From positions 62,001-126,000 of the forward strand of contig JAJJXM010000046.1 in assembly GCA_024516155.1 (NCBI GenBank): a DNA stretch of 64,000 bases, read 5' to 3'. The notes beneath the pieces were generated by a model, which was not told the origin of the DNA, searched no databases, and worked only from the letters and a program-made list of their open reading frames with translations. Numbering within the stretch: the first letter of the stretch is position 1; each line of letters begins with the position of its first letter. Positions 49,285-59,939 of this stretch are shown here, one piece after another. This DNA is from Pyronema omphalodes (taxonomy: Eukaryota; Ascomycota; Pezizomycetes; Pezizales; Pyronemataceae). The position numbers were made by a program, and so were the translations under genes.

Positions 49285-49577
49285 TGATTGTAATCTTTGG
49301 AGATACGGATATCGGTTGTTCAAAATTGTGCATTCATAGATTATGAATTTTGTATCCCGCATTAATACCTTGATATACTCTAGACTTGTGTGGCGATGCG
49401 TTGTTGTATTATGGTTTAACAAATAATAAGTGCGGATTATTCACCGCCCATCGGCATGACACTCGTTCCATCTCCATTTGCTAGGTGTTTGAAACTATGT
49501 TTTTATGTTGGGTTCTTCGCCCCTTCCTCTGCTCTCTCCATCACAGCAACCTCCATCCCTTCCGCTCCACCACCAGC
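49285..49577. other. Intergenic between the methyltransferase and the next gene
   Basis: 3'UTR of the upstream gene and 5'UTR of the downstream gene. The pyrimidine-rich stretch just before 49578 fits a fungal leader. Confidence 0.5.
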
Positions 49578-50618
49578 ATGCCCGGTATCTTTCACTCCGC
49601 CGCGGGTTATTTTACTGGAAGCACTCCTGCTTCTCCTACCACGCCCACCGGACCTCCTGCCTATGCACCAGCCGACGATACTCATGCTCAAACGCCTGGA
49701 GGAGTTGGACCAGAAACAACGGATCCAGGGTTACGCCGCAACCTAAGTTTCAAGAAGATAGTGGAAGACATCATGGACAAGAACAAGCGAGCCGCATTAC
49801 TTCGAGAGATTCTACAAATCCCATTCCTTCGAGACGAGAAGTTTCCTTACGTTTTCGTCTTTGCAATCCTCCTCTGTTGTCTTGGACCTTCATTTGCTTC
49901 TATCATCGTCGTTGTTTGTACTACTTTCATCATTTGCTACAATGACATTGGTCTGTTCACAAAAAAGGATTCCGTCGTTAATCGAATTCAAGATGCTGCT
50001 CATCGTGTGAATCCACATCATCCAGCCTCTTCTTCTCCTCGTCACAATTTCCAGTCTGGTGTAGCAGCTGTGGAGTCGGTCGATTTCTGGAGGGGACATG
50101 GAGCGGGATTTGATAAGGGACATTCAGCTGGGTATGCGGAGGGAAGACAAGATGGGATTATGTTAGGACGTTCAGGCGTTGGTATCGATCAAATTCCTAC
50201 TGAAATGGATCACAACCCCTCCTCGACAGATGTAAAAATTAATTACAACCATGGACAGAATCAGAATCATACGGAACAAAACTTTCAGACACAGCATCAG
50301 ATTGATCATGGAACCCAGGAACAAACTCATATCCAGCAGAAACCGGGTAATACGGTCCATTTCGCTCAGCAGCATCAGCCTTGTCATACTCAGGTTCAAC
50401 ATCCACCGCTTGTGCAAACTTCTTTAATCACTAGTGCACCGGGCTTGATTCAGCAGCCGGGAATGGCTCAGGGTCAGCAATCTGATGGAAGTATGGAGCC
50501 TGCAAGAGAGGGAAGACCGGCACCGGTGCATATTCAGCGTGATGTTTTGGGGGTACCTATTTTGCCACCGGGACACAGAAGGGGTAGAAGTAGACCCAGG
50601 AGCAGACCTCGGGCGTGA
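49578..50618 (+). CDS. Unrecognised two-TM membrane protein with Gln/His-rich tail
   Basis: 346 aa from ATG 49578 (MPGIFHSAAGYF). An in-frame ATG at 49497 would add 27 residues, but that stretch looks like leader sequence. Residues ~60-85 hold a basic helical segment (FKKIVEDIMDKNKRAALLREIL). Residues ~95-130 are strongly hydrophobic (FVFAILLCCLG, then IIVVVCTTFIICY), enough for a short hairpin of two helices. A glycine-rich FWRGHGAGFDKGHSAGYAEG segment comes next. The C-terminal third is rich in Gln, His and Asn, with a basic Arg/Pro end (GHRRGRSRPRSRPRA). No intron is evident. I do not recognise the family; integral membrane placement is inferred. Confidence 0.7.
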   Translation: MPGIFHSAAGYFTGSTPASPTTPTGPPAYAPADDTHAQTPGGVGPETTDPGLRRNLSFKKIVEDIMDKNKRAALLREILQIPFLRDEKFPYVFVFAILLCCLGPSFASIIVVVCTTFIICYNDIGLFTKKDSVVNRIQDAAHRVNPHHPASSSPRHNFQSGVAAVESVDFWRGHGAGFDKGHSAGYAEGRQDGIMLGRSGVGIDQIPTEMDHNPSSTDVKINYNHGQNQNHTEQNFQTQHQIDHGTQEQTHIQQKPGNTVHFAQQHQPCHTQVQHPPLVQTSLITSAPGLIQQPGMAQGQQSDGSMEPAREGRPAPVHIQRDVLGVPILPPGHRRGRSRPRSRPRA

Positions 50619-51199
50619 GTTACGTGATGGTATACATGGTGTGGTGGACTTATGGGACTTGTGAGATAGGGAGCTGTTGTATGAGTATTGTCAAGTGGCG
50701 GATAGAATTGTGGACCTTGCTGGACGAGGTCACGGTTGGCTTTATTATTATTAGTGAATGAAGATATTTTGATTTGTAACAGTGTTTTCCTTTTTCCCTT
50801 GGGTTAAAACTCGATGTGCAGTGGAGAGATCTGGTTCGATGCAAAGGCTCGTTTCACTACGACTATGCGGACGCAGATAATTTCATAACAGGACAGCAAA
50901 CGCTGTGACGATATCTGATCTTGCAGAACCTTTCGCCGTCGGTCTTTTTTTGTAGGCTCAGGTGAAATTGAATCACGCCTAAAAGGTGGATTACTGTAGA
51001 ATGCAACGTCACCGTTGTGTATAGCGGGTGAGGTACTGTCTAATATGGTCACATAAAGCTCAAGCCGGAGTCACACACGCAAGTCCAAGGTACCATCGTT
51101 ACCGATTCATTCTACCTATTAATTCGTATATGATATACATTCTTACACCTGATATCTTAGTCCATTTTTCCTCATCCTATCCTACAAACCCCTCCCCCC
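50619..51199. other. Intergenic (convergent gene ends)
   Basis: 3' ends of two convergent genes. No ORF, RNA gene or repeat is supported. Confidence 0.6.
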
Positions 51200-51862
51200 T
51201 TAATCCCGACCAAACCCCCCCCTCTTCTTCTTCACCTCCGCAAACCCCTCCACCAACAACGCCGCCGCAACCTGTCCATTCGGCCGCTCGGTAGCAAGAA
51301 GATTATACTCCGCCGCCGCATGTGCCGTATCCATAACATCCACCCTAATCCCCAACTCCATAATCCTCTCCCGATCCTCCTTACTTAACATCAAACTCCT
51401 CTTCCCAGTCCCAACAATCAACAACTCCGGCTTCGGAGCAACAACATCCAACAACCCCCACGCTTCTCTTCCTAACTTCAAGATCCCGGTTTTGATGGCT
51501 GTGGCTTCGATGCTATCCCCCAGCATACAAGGACGCCATTTAAATGCCTCGTTGTGAAGAAGGATACAACCGCTCCCGTCGACAAAGGTTAGACCGGAGG
51601 TGAAGGTGAATCCGTGCGGATGGAGTATGTCGATGGACGATGCCGGAGCGGGAAGGTCCGAGTACACGTTGAGATTGCTGATTATGTCGAGAGTTGGAAT
51701 GTCCGGGTCGGTGACGCGGGACTCTTTGAGCGCTTGCAGCTCGGAGGGGGAGGTGGCGGTCGAAACTTGACGAGGCAGAGGGGGGGCGGTGTGGAAACCC
51801 CGGGATACGGGGAGGCGCAGGAGGCGGGGGAGGGACAGGAGGAGACGCGGGTGGGGGGGCAT
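51200..51862 (-). CDS. Mitochondrial Mth938/NDUFAF3-like protein
   Basis: 220 aa, single exon, ATG at 51860-51862. The N-terminus is rich in Arg, Leu and Ser without acidic residues (PRLLLSLPRLLRLPVSRGFHTAP), a typical mitochondrial presequence. The body matches the Mth938-type fold: SSIDILHPHGFTFTSGLTF, ILLHNEAFKWRP, WGLLDVVAPKPELLIVGTGK, LGIRVDVMDTAHAAAEYNLL and ATERPNGQVAAALL. NDUFAF3 in animals assists assembly of respiratory complex I, and fungal homologues are expected to do the same in the matrix. The enzyme-like GTG-K segment is conserved, but no activity is established. Basic residues end the chain. Confidence 0.85.
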   Translation of the reverse strand: MPPHPRLLLSLPRLLRLPVSRGFHTAPPLPRQVSTATSPSELQALKESRVTDPDIPTLDIISNLNVYSDLPAPASSIDILHPHGFTFTSGLTFVDGSGCILLHNEAFKWRPCMLGDSIEATAIKTGILKLGREAWGLLDVVAPKPELLIVGTGKRSLMLSKEDRERIMELGIRVDVMDTAHAAAEYNLLATERPNGQVAAALLVEGFAEVKKKRGGFGRD

Positions 51863-52910
51863 TGTGGCTGCGGGGAGGATGCGGGTGAGTGCTGGGTGCT
51901 GGGGGGTTACTTGGTGATTGGTGACTTGGTGATGGTGATGGGGTTCGTTGCTGCTGGAATTGCGCGGTGAAGGTGTTGCGCGGGTCGATGACGTCGGTTG
52001 ATGCGGTGATCTTCGCTAATTACGCTGGCTTCGGGATGAGGCCGGGATGCGGGGCTAGTGCGCTTTGCGTTATGGGGAGGCTAGGGGTTGTGTGACGGCG
52101 ATGGGAATATATGAACTTGAAAGATGGAGATATCGAATCAGTAACCAACCCCCAGGCTTCATCTTCGACAATCTCCAAGCCGAGGATATCTCCCACCTCC
52201 CGTTCCTGCTTAAACCAAATTCCATTACCAGTCAACAGACCATTCCAGCAATTCCAGCAATTCCAGCAATTCCAGCAATTCCAGGCAAACATCAAAAAAA
52301 GGCCATCCAAGACTTCCTCACATTTCCACTCCACATTTAAATGCCATGTTTCTATATAATATAATATATAAATTCCATCCATCCAATCCATCTATCCAAT
52401 CCATCTTCCCAGCATCCCAGTATCCTGACATCTTTTCATCCCAGCATCTTTTCATCTTAACAAACATTCAACTATAGAAACCCTATCAGTTCATAACGTT
52501 GAGCTAGGGTTCTACATATACAGATCTTAGATTTTGTTATTTTGCATCTATGTAATACGGTATTTATTCTATTGATTGTATTTATTTAGATCTATTTCTT
52601 TATTCTATTTCTCTAGCGATGGATGATAAGATAAGATATTTAGAATAAACAAAAGGAAAGAAAAAAAGGAAGGAAAAAAAGAAGGAAAAAAAGAAAAAAA
52701 AGGTAGTGTACAAGTGTGTTATGTTGTCTAGTAACAGAATGAAGCAATAAAAATAATAGGCTATGTACTGTCAGTTGAGCGCCGCTCGGCCCGTAATCCA
52801 CTGCTCCTCGTATTCACTCCTCCACTTCTCCTCCGCTCCTCCACCTCTCCTCCACCCCACCTTTACTCCACTCCTTCACTCCTCCTCCGCTTTCTGCCTT
52901 ACTCCCCAAT
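51863..52910. other. Intergenic with short tandem repeats
   Basis: A 9-bp repeat AGCAATTCC (about four copies) lies at 52243-52286. CCATCYATCCAAT-type repeats follow at 52373-52405. AT-rich and A-rich low-complexity sequence covers 52620-52705. No gene is supported. Confidence 0.6.
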
Positions 52911-54584
52911 CTACACCAACAACACAGCCGCCCCCGCCGCCAGTACAGCCACCACACTCCCCGCCTTAACCCTCTCAGCACCACCTCTACTAAACGCCCC
53001 CTGCCCCCAATAATCCCCCTGACCCGCATTATCCACCTTCCCATTCCCCGTCTCCACGCCCACATTTCCATTCTCCCCCTGTGCCCCCTCACCATGAGGC
53101 CCCGCCTTCGCCATCTGATTCCCAGCATTAGTCTCATCAATCCCCGGGATATAATCCACCTTTTCCAAATCCTCCTTCGAAATCTGTTCAATCCCCATAT
53201 TCTGCTGCAACCCCGAGGCCACAGAACTTTTCAGCACCGTGTTCCGATCCGTAATAACAACCGAGTCCTGAAGCCCACGCATAATATCATCGTATGCGTA
53301 TGATTTCTGGACGCTGCCTAGAAGCTTCGTTCCGGCTGGTGCGTCGTAACAGGTTATGTCCACTTGTTTAATCTTTGCGTAGTAGTATCCGGGGTTCTTG
53401 ATATCTGGGTGGTTGACCCAATCGATACGACCACCGGCCCAGGCGGCGGTGCCTTTGGAGGCCGTGTCCCCGCCCCCGGCCCAGATGGAGAATTGGACTA
53501 GGGACGGGGTTTGGGGGTATTTGTAAACCCCCGTTGTGGCGTCGAAGGTGTCGGATTTTTGGAGCGTGCGGAAGGGTCGGTTGTCGATTTTCCAGGTGAT
53601 TTGGGAGGGCGTCCAGTCGATTTCGTAGGTGTGCCAGTCGGTGAAGGTGTTGAAGGATCCTTCGTCGGCTTGGAGTTTGTCGTCTGGATGGGTGGTTAGT
53701 GGATTGAAATAACGAGGTTTTATTTAACGGTGATTTCTGGGTGGTGCATGAAAGAAGGAAAAAGGTGAAACTGGAAACCGAGGAAGGAAAATATGACAAC
53801 CACCAATGCTGGCTGTAGATAATGGGTGTATGATTTTGATACTTACATTTCTTCTCACCCTGCCAATAAAAATTCGTCTCAGTCCGTCCTAGGTCATAAC
53901 CCAACCACTCAAAGTCGACCTCATCCTTAACATCCGACATCAAAATAAACGCCGTAACAACACCCGCACCTCTCGCAGTTTTCAACGTCGCCTTGACATT
54001 TCCATACCAAACATAATTCGTCGAACTTAACACTGTTCCATACCTCGAAGTTTGAGGATCCATTTTTAATAACGCATAGTCATCCTGGAATGCAAATTCT
54101 CCACCATATCCAACAGTCCAGTCGAACCGGCTACTGTCACCAAGATATGTAGCCCCACTGGCAATTCGCGGTCCAAGTTGGTTGGTGAACTTCCAGGAGC
54201 CGGAGCGGCAGACAGGCGCGGGCATACAAGCAGCTGGTTTCTGGGAAAACCGCGGGTCGCAGCCTCCGAGACAATATCCACCGGCTCCGCAGAATCCATA
54301 TTCTAAGACGATGTATTAGCTTATTGATATTATTAACTTTGTTTCGAAAAATTTAGATTATATGATGCCAGGGGGGAGAATAAGGGGAATATGTATGGTG
54401 ATGGGGCTCAAAAAAAAATTAATTGAAGAGGGGAATGGTTTTTTGCCAAGGAGGTCGTACGGGAACAACAGGGGTTCAATGCGGTGCTACAAGATAGTCT
54501 TGCGTCAGCACCACAGCGGGCGGGTTCTGCTGTGACGAAGGATAATAATGATGTCGTGATCAGGGATAGCGACAGGAAACGCAT
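52911..54584 (-). CDS. CRH-type GH16 cell-wall transglycosylase, GPI-anchored (copy 1)
   Basis: Exons on the minus strand: 54584-54461, 54302-53847, 53683-52911 (450 aa). Introns are 158 and 163 bp. A signal peptide (MRFLSLSLITTSLLSFVTA) is followed by a CBM18 chitin-binding module spanning the first intron (CCSQYGFCGAGGYCLGGC). The GH16 domain has WYGNVKATLKTA and the catalytic DEVDFEWLG (residues ~168-176; Glu nucleophile, Asp, Glu acid/base), then HTYEIDWTPSQITWKID and GYYYAKIKQVDITCYDAP. The C-terminus is a hydrophobic GPI signal after a Gly/Asn-rich stretch. CRH enzymes link chitin to beta-1,6/1,3-glucan in the cell wall. It is tandem with a paralogue 1.6 kb away in the same orientation. 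Confidence 0.9.
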
Positions 54585-56192
54585 TTTAAGATTTGGTATG
54601 TCGCTGCGGTTTGTGGTGTGGTGGTGTATATTTGGAATTATTAAATGTGTCGAAATAATCACTGCGGCTGGCTTGCTGTGTATTTGGAATTATTTAATAT
54701 GTCCAATATATCGCTTTTTTCGAAAATCAAGGCGATCCCGAAAAAGTGAAGTCGTTGAAAAAGACTTGTAAGCGAATCGATGGAACCAGTCCCTTTCGTT
54801 GATTGTAAAACCCAAAGGTGAGGTCGCAAGAAGCAAAAGCGAGGGGAAGTACAGGTAAGCTGAATCTCTGGGATTTGGGGTAATTTATTACAGTTAGTCT
54901 AGAAACAACATTCCGCGGCTTGCTGTCGAAAAAAAGATGCAGAAGTAAGTGGTATATAGTTACCTAAATAAAATAAAGTGCTGTTTGGATACAGACGATT
55001 CTCCTTCTCCGAGGTCGGATAGCTGCTGCTGAATGCAGGTCCAATTAAACCCAAAAACTGAGGGTCTAAATTCACCGGGTGATTGTTTGAATTAAGTGGA
55101 TAGGAGATTTTTTTTTTCCAGGTCAGATAACGTGGTAATCCACCATGTGGCGAAAACAGAAAGACAGAAGATAGTAGACAACAATCACCACTCTTTAAGC
55201 CTGGATTTATGCAGAGTGGCGATAACATAACTGACACTCCAGCCATCCATCGTCATCCCTAACTAACAGAGTGACACGAGAAGAAAGATAATTGGCTGTT
55301 TTAAGCGTGCACTAGCGGGTGGGTGATGACAACAACAAGGAGAAACGTGGACGGTTACGTAGGCCATAACGGTAACAAGCTGACGAGGGAAAGGTACGAG
55401 CAACGACGTCGTTGGACTGATCAAACGATGAGGTTGCATTCTGTAGGGCTCGGACCCTGAATTCTAGATGGCCAAATGGAAAAACTTGCTTGCTTTTCTC
55501 ATACGCGTCACGCGATGCAGAACGCGTGAATTACCGCGTTTGACGCTGCGGATAACTCTGAGATGATCTCTTGGAGATAATCTATCGCGAAAATGAAAGG
55601 AAATGGATGCGCGTTTAAAGGTTTGAGAACAACGAAAGATGGAAGGTGGAGAAGACGAGGTGACAAGAAGGCGGATGCTCGATCGCAGGATGGATGTAGA
55701 TGGAGAATGTCCCCTATCCTGCCCCCCTGGGGAACAGCTGAACAGCTGCCGGACTCTGGTATATTTTTGAAACTGGATTTTATGCGTCTTTCTACACCAG
55801 AAACAGTTGATGATAGCGGAATCATAGCACATTCATATTGATATTTTTTTTGTTTCAACAACTTCGCATTAAAAGACATATCCGCTAAGCATTTACCCTC
55901 ACCAATCCGAGAAACTATGTAGAATTACAGAACCAATTCCCCGAATCCAGTTTGTAGCTGCCTGGTATTATCTCGCACAACTATACAGCAAAGAAAGAGA
56001 AAAAAAAGAAACATCGTACAGTACAGAACCTTACAACCCGCTTTCTCTAATTTCCAGCCGTGGTAACCATTACAATTAACTCATTACTCCCTCTACGGGG
56101 GATTTTGTTTTCGCAAAAACCCCTAGACACAGTAACTTCAGACCTCCTCAACCTTTCCATCTCTCGGACCATAACCACCCACAACATCACCT
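54585..56192. other. Intergenic between the two CRH genes
   Basis: Promoter side of copy 1 and 3' side of copy 2. Several short open frames exist, but none has a family signature or codon pattern that I would support. Confidence 0.55.
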
Positions 56193-57767
56193 TTAAATAA
56201 AGAAAGCAAACACCGCGGCCACTATAGCCAGCCTAGCAACCACGACTCTCGTCGCCGCGGAATAAGCACTAATAACGCCATCCTTATCCATGGAACCACC
56301 GAGGACGACTCTTCCCGTTCCCACCAGACCCGGGAGAGTTTCCACCATCTTCAACTCCTCATCACTAACCAAAGACCAAACCTTAGTAGACGGCTGACCA
56401 TTCGAAATCGGACTAGCCAAAACAGTCGACAAATCAGTCATGATAACTTCATCATAAGTCCAATTTTTTGCCGGGTTCACCCAGGTGAAGGAGGTTTTTC
56501 CATCAACTTTGGCATCGCTTGGTGCGTCGTATGGTGTGATCGTAACGTCTTTTACAGAGGCGTAGTAGTAGCCTTTTTCTTTGATGTCTGGATGATTCGC
56601 CCAGTCTACTTCTCCTCCCGCCCAGTCTCGTTGCCCGGTTGGTGCGTTTTTGGCTCCGCCTGCCCAGATGGAAAATTGTACTCGGCACGGAGTCTGTGGG
56701 TAGTGGTATAAGCCGTCGGGTTGGAGAGTGTCGGATTTCTTCTTCTCCCGGATGACAACACCGTCGAGACTCCATTTTATGGACTCCGGGCTCCAGTCGA
56801 TTTCGTAGTCGTGCCATTCGGAAAATGTATTGATTTGCTTAAAGTCGGGACTGGAAGGTTTCTGAAGATCGGGATATCGGAAAGAGTTGTTGTCTATTAT
56901 ATCCTCATATCAAGTTTCATTAGTCGTTAGCATACCCTATTATCCTATCTGTAAGGGAAAAAAAGAAAGTAGAGGGAAAAGCGACTTACGATTATTCAAC
57001 CCCTGATAATAAAAATTCGTCTGCGCCTGTCCCAATACATTCCCCGTCCACTCCCAATCAATCTCATCCCTAGTATTCCCAAACAACATAAACCCCGTAA
57101 CCACGCCATTCCCTCTGGAGCTCCTAATCTTAGCCTTAACCCTACCATACCAAATATACCCCGCACTACTAACAACAGTCCCCGAACGAGCCCTATCATT
57201 CCCCATTATAAGAGTAATGCCGTTGTTACCATCGATAATCGTTTCTCCTCCCTGCTGGATTATCCAATCTGTCTTGGTGGCGTCTCCGAGGTATTGGTAG
57301 GCGGGGGTTATACGGTCTTTGCTGCTTAAGGAGGAGGTTTGGGGTTCGAGAACTTTCGGGGAGGGGAGACAGGAATCTTGCGTGGCGGAATACCGTGGGT
57401 CGCAGCCGCCGAGACAGAAGGCTCCTGTGCCGCATTGTCCGAATTCTGGCGGGTGTTAGTTGCTTGATATCTCAATCGTCGATCCTGAGATCCTGAGATC
57501 CTGAGTCTTTATTCTGCTCTCTTATTTCTTGAATTATGAAGATAAAGACAAGAAGCAAATAGGATAAAGGATAAGAAGTATCAAGGAAGGAATAGCAACA
57601 ACAAAAGAAAATAAGCAGCACTCACGACTACAGCAAGGATTAAGACCCTGAGGACATTTCAGGAAACTGTAAGTGATTCCGCATGTTTTGATTGGTTCGA
57701 CTTCGGTTTCTGCGCTGCTGAAACTTATCAAGGACGCGACTAGAAGGGTTATTTGTAGAGGCCGCAT
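56193..57767 (-). CDS. CRH-type GH16 cell-wall transglycosylase, GPI-anchored (copy 2)
   Basis: Exons on the minus strand: 57767-57626, 57445-56990, 56893-56193 (432 aa). Introns are 180 and 96 bp. The signal peptide (MRPLQITLLVASLISFSSA) is followed by CBM18 with CCSQFGQCGTGAFCLGGC across the first intron, GH16 with the catalytic DEIDWEWTG (~174-182), HDYEIDWSPE, GYYYASVKDVTITPYDAP, and a hydrophobic GPI signal (VVVARLAIVAAVFAFFI). Exon 2 is 456 bp, as in copy 1, and the first intron splits the same codon. The splice acceptor of exon 3 is the least certain boundary. The role is chitin-glucan crosslinking, as for copy 1. Confidence 0.88.
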
Positions 57768-59939
57768 TTTGGGCTTTGGGGTGAGAGGTGCTTGATGTGC
57801 GCGTGTGTGTTTGTGCGGGGGGGGGGGGGGGTGGTGTATGGGGGGATTGATGATGATGATGATGATGATGATGTTGATGATGTTGATGATGTTGTTGATG
57901 TTGATTCTGAATACGGCGTTAGCTTGGCTTGTAGGCCTTTATTGATTTCCTTTGTCCGGCGACTTATTGAGTGAATGAAGACCTGACGCCTTAAAGAGTC
58001 GAAAAGTCGAAAAGTCTCTCAAGAAAATCCGTAGTATTAGACCCCGCGGGACTCGACGACGTGCTTCTGGAATTTTCACACGCTCTGTGGAAAAGGGTCG
58101 AAAACTTCAAAACTTAACGACGACACAAGAAGGGTCCGGAGGGTTATGGGTTTATTTGTACCCCCCCTTTTTTCTTTTGTGTTCTTTTGGCTTTTGTGTG
58201 TCTGGCTTCTGGCTTTTGGGTTCGGGCTGGGCTTCGGGCTTCGCGCTGGGCTGGGCTTCGCGCTGGGCTTTTGGTAACACGTGTGCTGGTGGATATGTAC
58301 ACTATTAATCCGTGGCTAACTGTGGCTTCCCGTTATGTAGGTTGTGGGTGTAGGTTGTAGGTGTGGGCTGTGTTGCGTGTGGAAAGGGAGATTGTTTGGT
58401 GGTCTGAAAAGAAAGTAAAGGAAATTATATGATGCGTGTGTGCGTGTGTATATATAGACTTAAGGGATCTAAGATGGACTACGGGTTTATTGATAGTGAT
58501 GACTGTGATCATGAGGAGGATGATGATGATGATGAGGAGGAGAAAAGAGTGCTGTTTTGACCGTGAGAATGAGTGTAAGAGTGGGCTATATTTATATATT
58601 TATATAGATAGATAGGTAGACGGATAGACGGATATAGATGGATAGATGGATAGATAGATAATAATAGATAGATAGATAGATATATAAGCAAACTGGTCAA
58701 AGTTCACATTATTACGCCTATGTTTTTGTAACAAATCCCTACCTACATGTACTCACCTCCCTTCCCGTCTGTCTGTTTTCATTCATTCTCTTGCCATAGT
58801 GCTGTACATACCTACAGGCTCCATCGGCATGGGAAATATACAATCTTATTTATATAACTTACATACATCCAATATCCTGTAACCATATTTTCCATTCCCA
58901 TCACTTTTGAGAAAAGAAATCAAACACCATGTACACATGTACGCCATCATCATATAACGAGGATTCTGCCTTCCGCCTTCTACTACATATCGTAAAGACT
59001 CAAGTGCACTGCACACATATAGATCCAGTGCAACGCCATGTCTTTACTATCGTGCCCATATAAACGCCTTTTAATTCAAGGGGTCACGTGTGCACTTTTT
59101 TCTTCCTTTTGCTCCCTCGCTTCTTTCTTTATATGTAACACGCAGACGCTGCTGTCTGTAGGGAGGTATCTGGTCTGTGAAGTCTAGCTAGCTATTCTTA
59201 TGTATCATGGTGATGTTTTTTTACGCACTTTCTTTTTGGTCGGTTTAGGAACTTGGAACCTTATCAGTTGATGGTAGAAAGAATAGAAGGAAATCGGCGC
59301 CCTTTTGCCCCTTCTCCTCCCACCCCCTGATATGCATGTGCAGTTTTTTTGTAGAGATTGCTATCGGGAAATAATTGTTTTTATTTTTGTTTTGTTTTTC
59401 TGACGGAGAATTTGTTGGATTGATGATAATGATATGGATAAGGATGTATATATGATGGGATGTGTACATGCACGTGATTCGGCAGTAAAATAGCGTATGT
59501 ATGGGGAATATGCGGAGATTCACCCGTGCGGACGTTCCAAGGAGATCATCCCTGGCTCAGTTCAGTTTAGACCTGACCGACCAACCAACAGAGCTCCACG
59601 ACGATACGCCCGACAAATCCACTGACTGACAAGCTCCCGTCCTCGTCCCGGTTCCATCCAAACACGATTATCAACAACAATAATAACAACAACAACAACA
59701 CTTTCACGCCGCAAAAGCCATCACGTCCGCCCGAAAAAACTACACTCTGGTCTACTTGCTTCCTTATACTACACTCTTTTTTCGTCATCTTCTACCCTTC
59801 ACTTTGCGAGTTGGGAGCTTTCCCTCTTCGTCTCCAGACACCGCTGCTACACAGTGTAGCTTCGTATAGCTTCGCATAGCTTCATAGAACTTGGTCCAGC
59901 TTTCCGTAACTTCGAACCGCGTTGAAAGCGCTGCTAAAG
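57768..59939. other. Intergenic with microsatellites
   Basis: Holds a G-run (57818-57832), TGA/TGATGT repeats (57849-57905), a second GAT run (58514-58540), ATAG/GATG-type tetranucleotide repeats (58590-58685), and a short AACAACAAC run (59667-59700). Three near copies of ATAGCTTCGC lie at 59856-59885, just before the phosphatase start. No gene is supported. Confidence 0.6.

Noticed and set aside
54484..54771. Hydrophobic 95-codon plus-strand frame
   Set aside because: It overlaps the signal-peptide exon of the CRH gene on the opposite strand and has no independent support.
55464..55879. Two overlapping ~120-codon minus-strand frames between the CRH genes
   Set aside because: No recognisable domain, no splice context and low-complexity composition.
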